From an uncultured Alphaproteobacteria bacterium (GTDB lineage: Bacteria > Pseudomonadota > Alphaproteobacteria > Rickettsiales > UBA1997), in assembly GCA_903849835.1 (NCBI GenBank), contig CAINKA010000153.1, positions 1-12,202 on the forward strand: a stretch of 12,202 bases of DNA. Reading direction: 5' to 3'. Made by a program: the position numbers and the translations under genes. How positions within the stretch are numbered: the stretch's first letter is position 1; every line of letters starts with the position of its first letter. The notes beneath the pieces were generated by a model, which was not told the DNA's origin, did not search any database, and saw only the letters and a program-made list of their open reading frames with translations. Positions 11,571 to 12,202 of this stretch are shown in pieces.

Positions 11571-12202
11571 GTGCTCAACTCCCTCTCCATCCAAAACATC
11601 GTCCTCATCGACAAAACAGAAATTAAATTTGCTTCCGGCCTTTGCATTTTAAGCGGCGAAACCGGATCGGGAAAATCGATTTTGCTCGATGCACTTGGGC
11701 TTGCGATCGGGTTCCGTTCGAATTTGCGCTTGATTGGAAATGATGAAAACAAAGCTTTAGTTGCAGCGGAATTCGATATTTCAAAAAACGAACTCTGCAA
11801 AAATATCCTCAAAGAAAATGATTTGCTTGATGCTGAGAATCAAGATGTGGTGCGGATTCGTCGATCTATTTCAGAAAATTCTTCATCAAAAGTTTTTGTG
11901 AATGACGTCACAATCGGCGTAAATCTTTTATCAAAAATTGGTGAATCTTTGGTTGAAATTCATGGGCAGCATGACCAGCGCGGACTCCTTAATCCATCAG
12001 CTCATTTGGAAATTCTTGACGAATTTGCACGCAACGAAATTCTGCTAAAAAATCTCAAAAAAAATTACGAAAATCTAAAATCGATTGAAGAAAAAATTGC
12101 CGAAATAAATGCAAAAAAAGAACAGGCGGAAAGAGAAAAAGATTATCTCGAACATGTGGTGAAAGAGCTTGAAAATGCTGATCTCAAAGCAGATGAAAGA
12201 TC
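11571..12202 (+). CDS. recN: RecN, DNA repair ATPase, 5' part only
   Basis: RecN is an SMC-like ATPase that acts on DNA double-strand breaks together with RecA. About 210 codons are present and the frame is open to the window end; full-length RecN is usually around 550 residues. Walker A is GETGSGKS at residues 29 to 36, after the typical opening LNSLSIQNIVLIDKTEIKF. The conserved LVEIHGQHDQRGLLNPSAHL follows at about 125 to 144, and then the Lys/Glu-rich start of the coiled coil (NYENLKSIEEKIAEI). GTG 11571 is the start because it begins exactly at the family N-terminus; there is no Shine-Dalgarno site and the heptamer array lies just upstream. The opening GTGCTCAA is the same as that of argS. 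Confidence 0.93.
   Translation, partial: MLNSLSIQNIVLIDKTEIKFASGLCILSGETGSGKSILLDALGLAIGFRSNLRLIGNDENKALVAAEFDISKNELCKNILKENDLLDAENQDVVRIRRSISENSSSKVFVNDVTIGVNLLSKIGESLVEIHGQHDQRGLLNPSAHLEILDEFARNEILLKNLKKNYENLKSIEEKIAEINAKKEQAEREKDYLEHVVKELENADLKADER

Noticed and set aside
1..12202. tRNA or rRNA genes
   Set aside because: No cloverleaf with a T-loop motif and no rRNA-like conserved stretch was seen on either strand; the gaps between genes are short and mostly repeat-filled.

Overview
The window looks like part of an alphaproteobacterial chromosome of the Rickettsiales or Holosporales type. The evidence is the AT-rich coding sequence, the alphaproteobacterial forms of IspG, ArgRS and SdhE, an MlaA/MlaC pair, an argS-SPOR gene pair, and small palindromic elements inserted in frame in housekeeping genes, a habit best known from Rickettsia. 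It is less reduced than Rickettsia itself, since it keeps tyrosine, isoprenoid and biotin-type genes. I infer the lineage; I did not search a database.

Layout. Positions 1-650 hold a cut-off palindromic repeat and a minus-strand pair: a 58-residue lipoprotein (470-646), too short for usual gene callers, followed by a conserved-looking 125-residue protein. Positions 729-5531 are one tightly packed plus-strand operon: tyrA, ispG, bioC-like, a TPR protein, mlaA and mlaC, with junctions that overlap or lie 1 nt apart. A 56-residue basic gene (5562-5732) follows in the same frame as mlaC. Two minus-strand genes follow: an MsbA-type ABC exporter and, downstream of it, a 122-residue acidic protein of unknown function. 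argS and a SPOR-domain gene run on the plus strand from 7966 to 10706. A minus-strand HIT-sdhE pair (11493-10843) converges on them. recN starts at 11571 and runs off the window.

The genes are ordinary housekeeping functions; the unusual content is the repeats. (1) Palindromic elements sit inside tyrA (1478-1553) and twice inside argS (8871-8941 and 9449-9544), all in frame. A close relative of the tyrA element forms a bidirectional terminator between SPOR and sdhE. (2) Heptamer tandem arrays, loosely G[AC][CT]T[TG]A[CG], occupy five places: the tyrA/ispG junction, the inside of bioC, the argS/SPOR gap, and the whole of two divergent promoter regions (ABC/argS and HIT/recN), where they form near-identical large inverted repeats touching the start codons on both sides. 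(3) Local GC skew on the plus strand often switches from strongly G-rich to strongly C-rich across these repeats. (4) Only one gene, the acidic protein, has a clear Shine-Dalgarno site.

How the genes work together: MlaA and MlaC would act with an MlaFEDB complex elsewhere in retrograde phospholipid transport, and the MsbA-type exporter is also an envelope lipid function. The SPOR protein belongs to the division septum. HIT-SdhE is a small translationally coupled unit. If the 58-residue lipoprotein is VirB7-like, it would link to a type IV secretion system encoded elsewhere.
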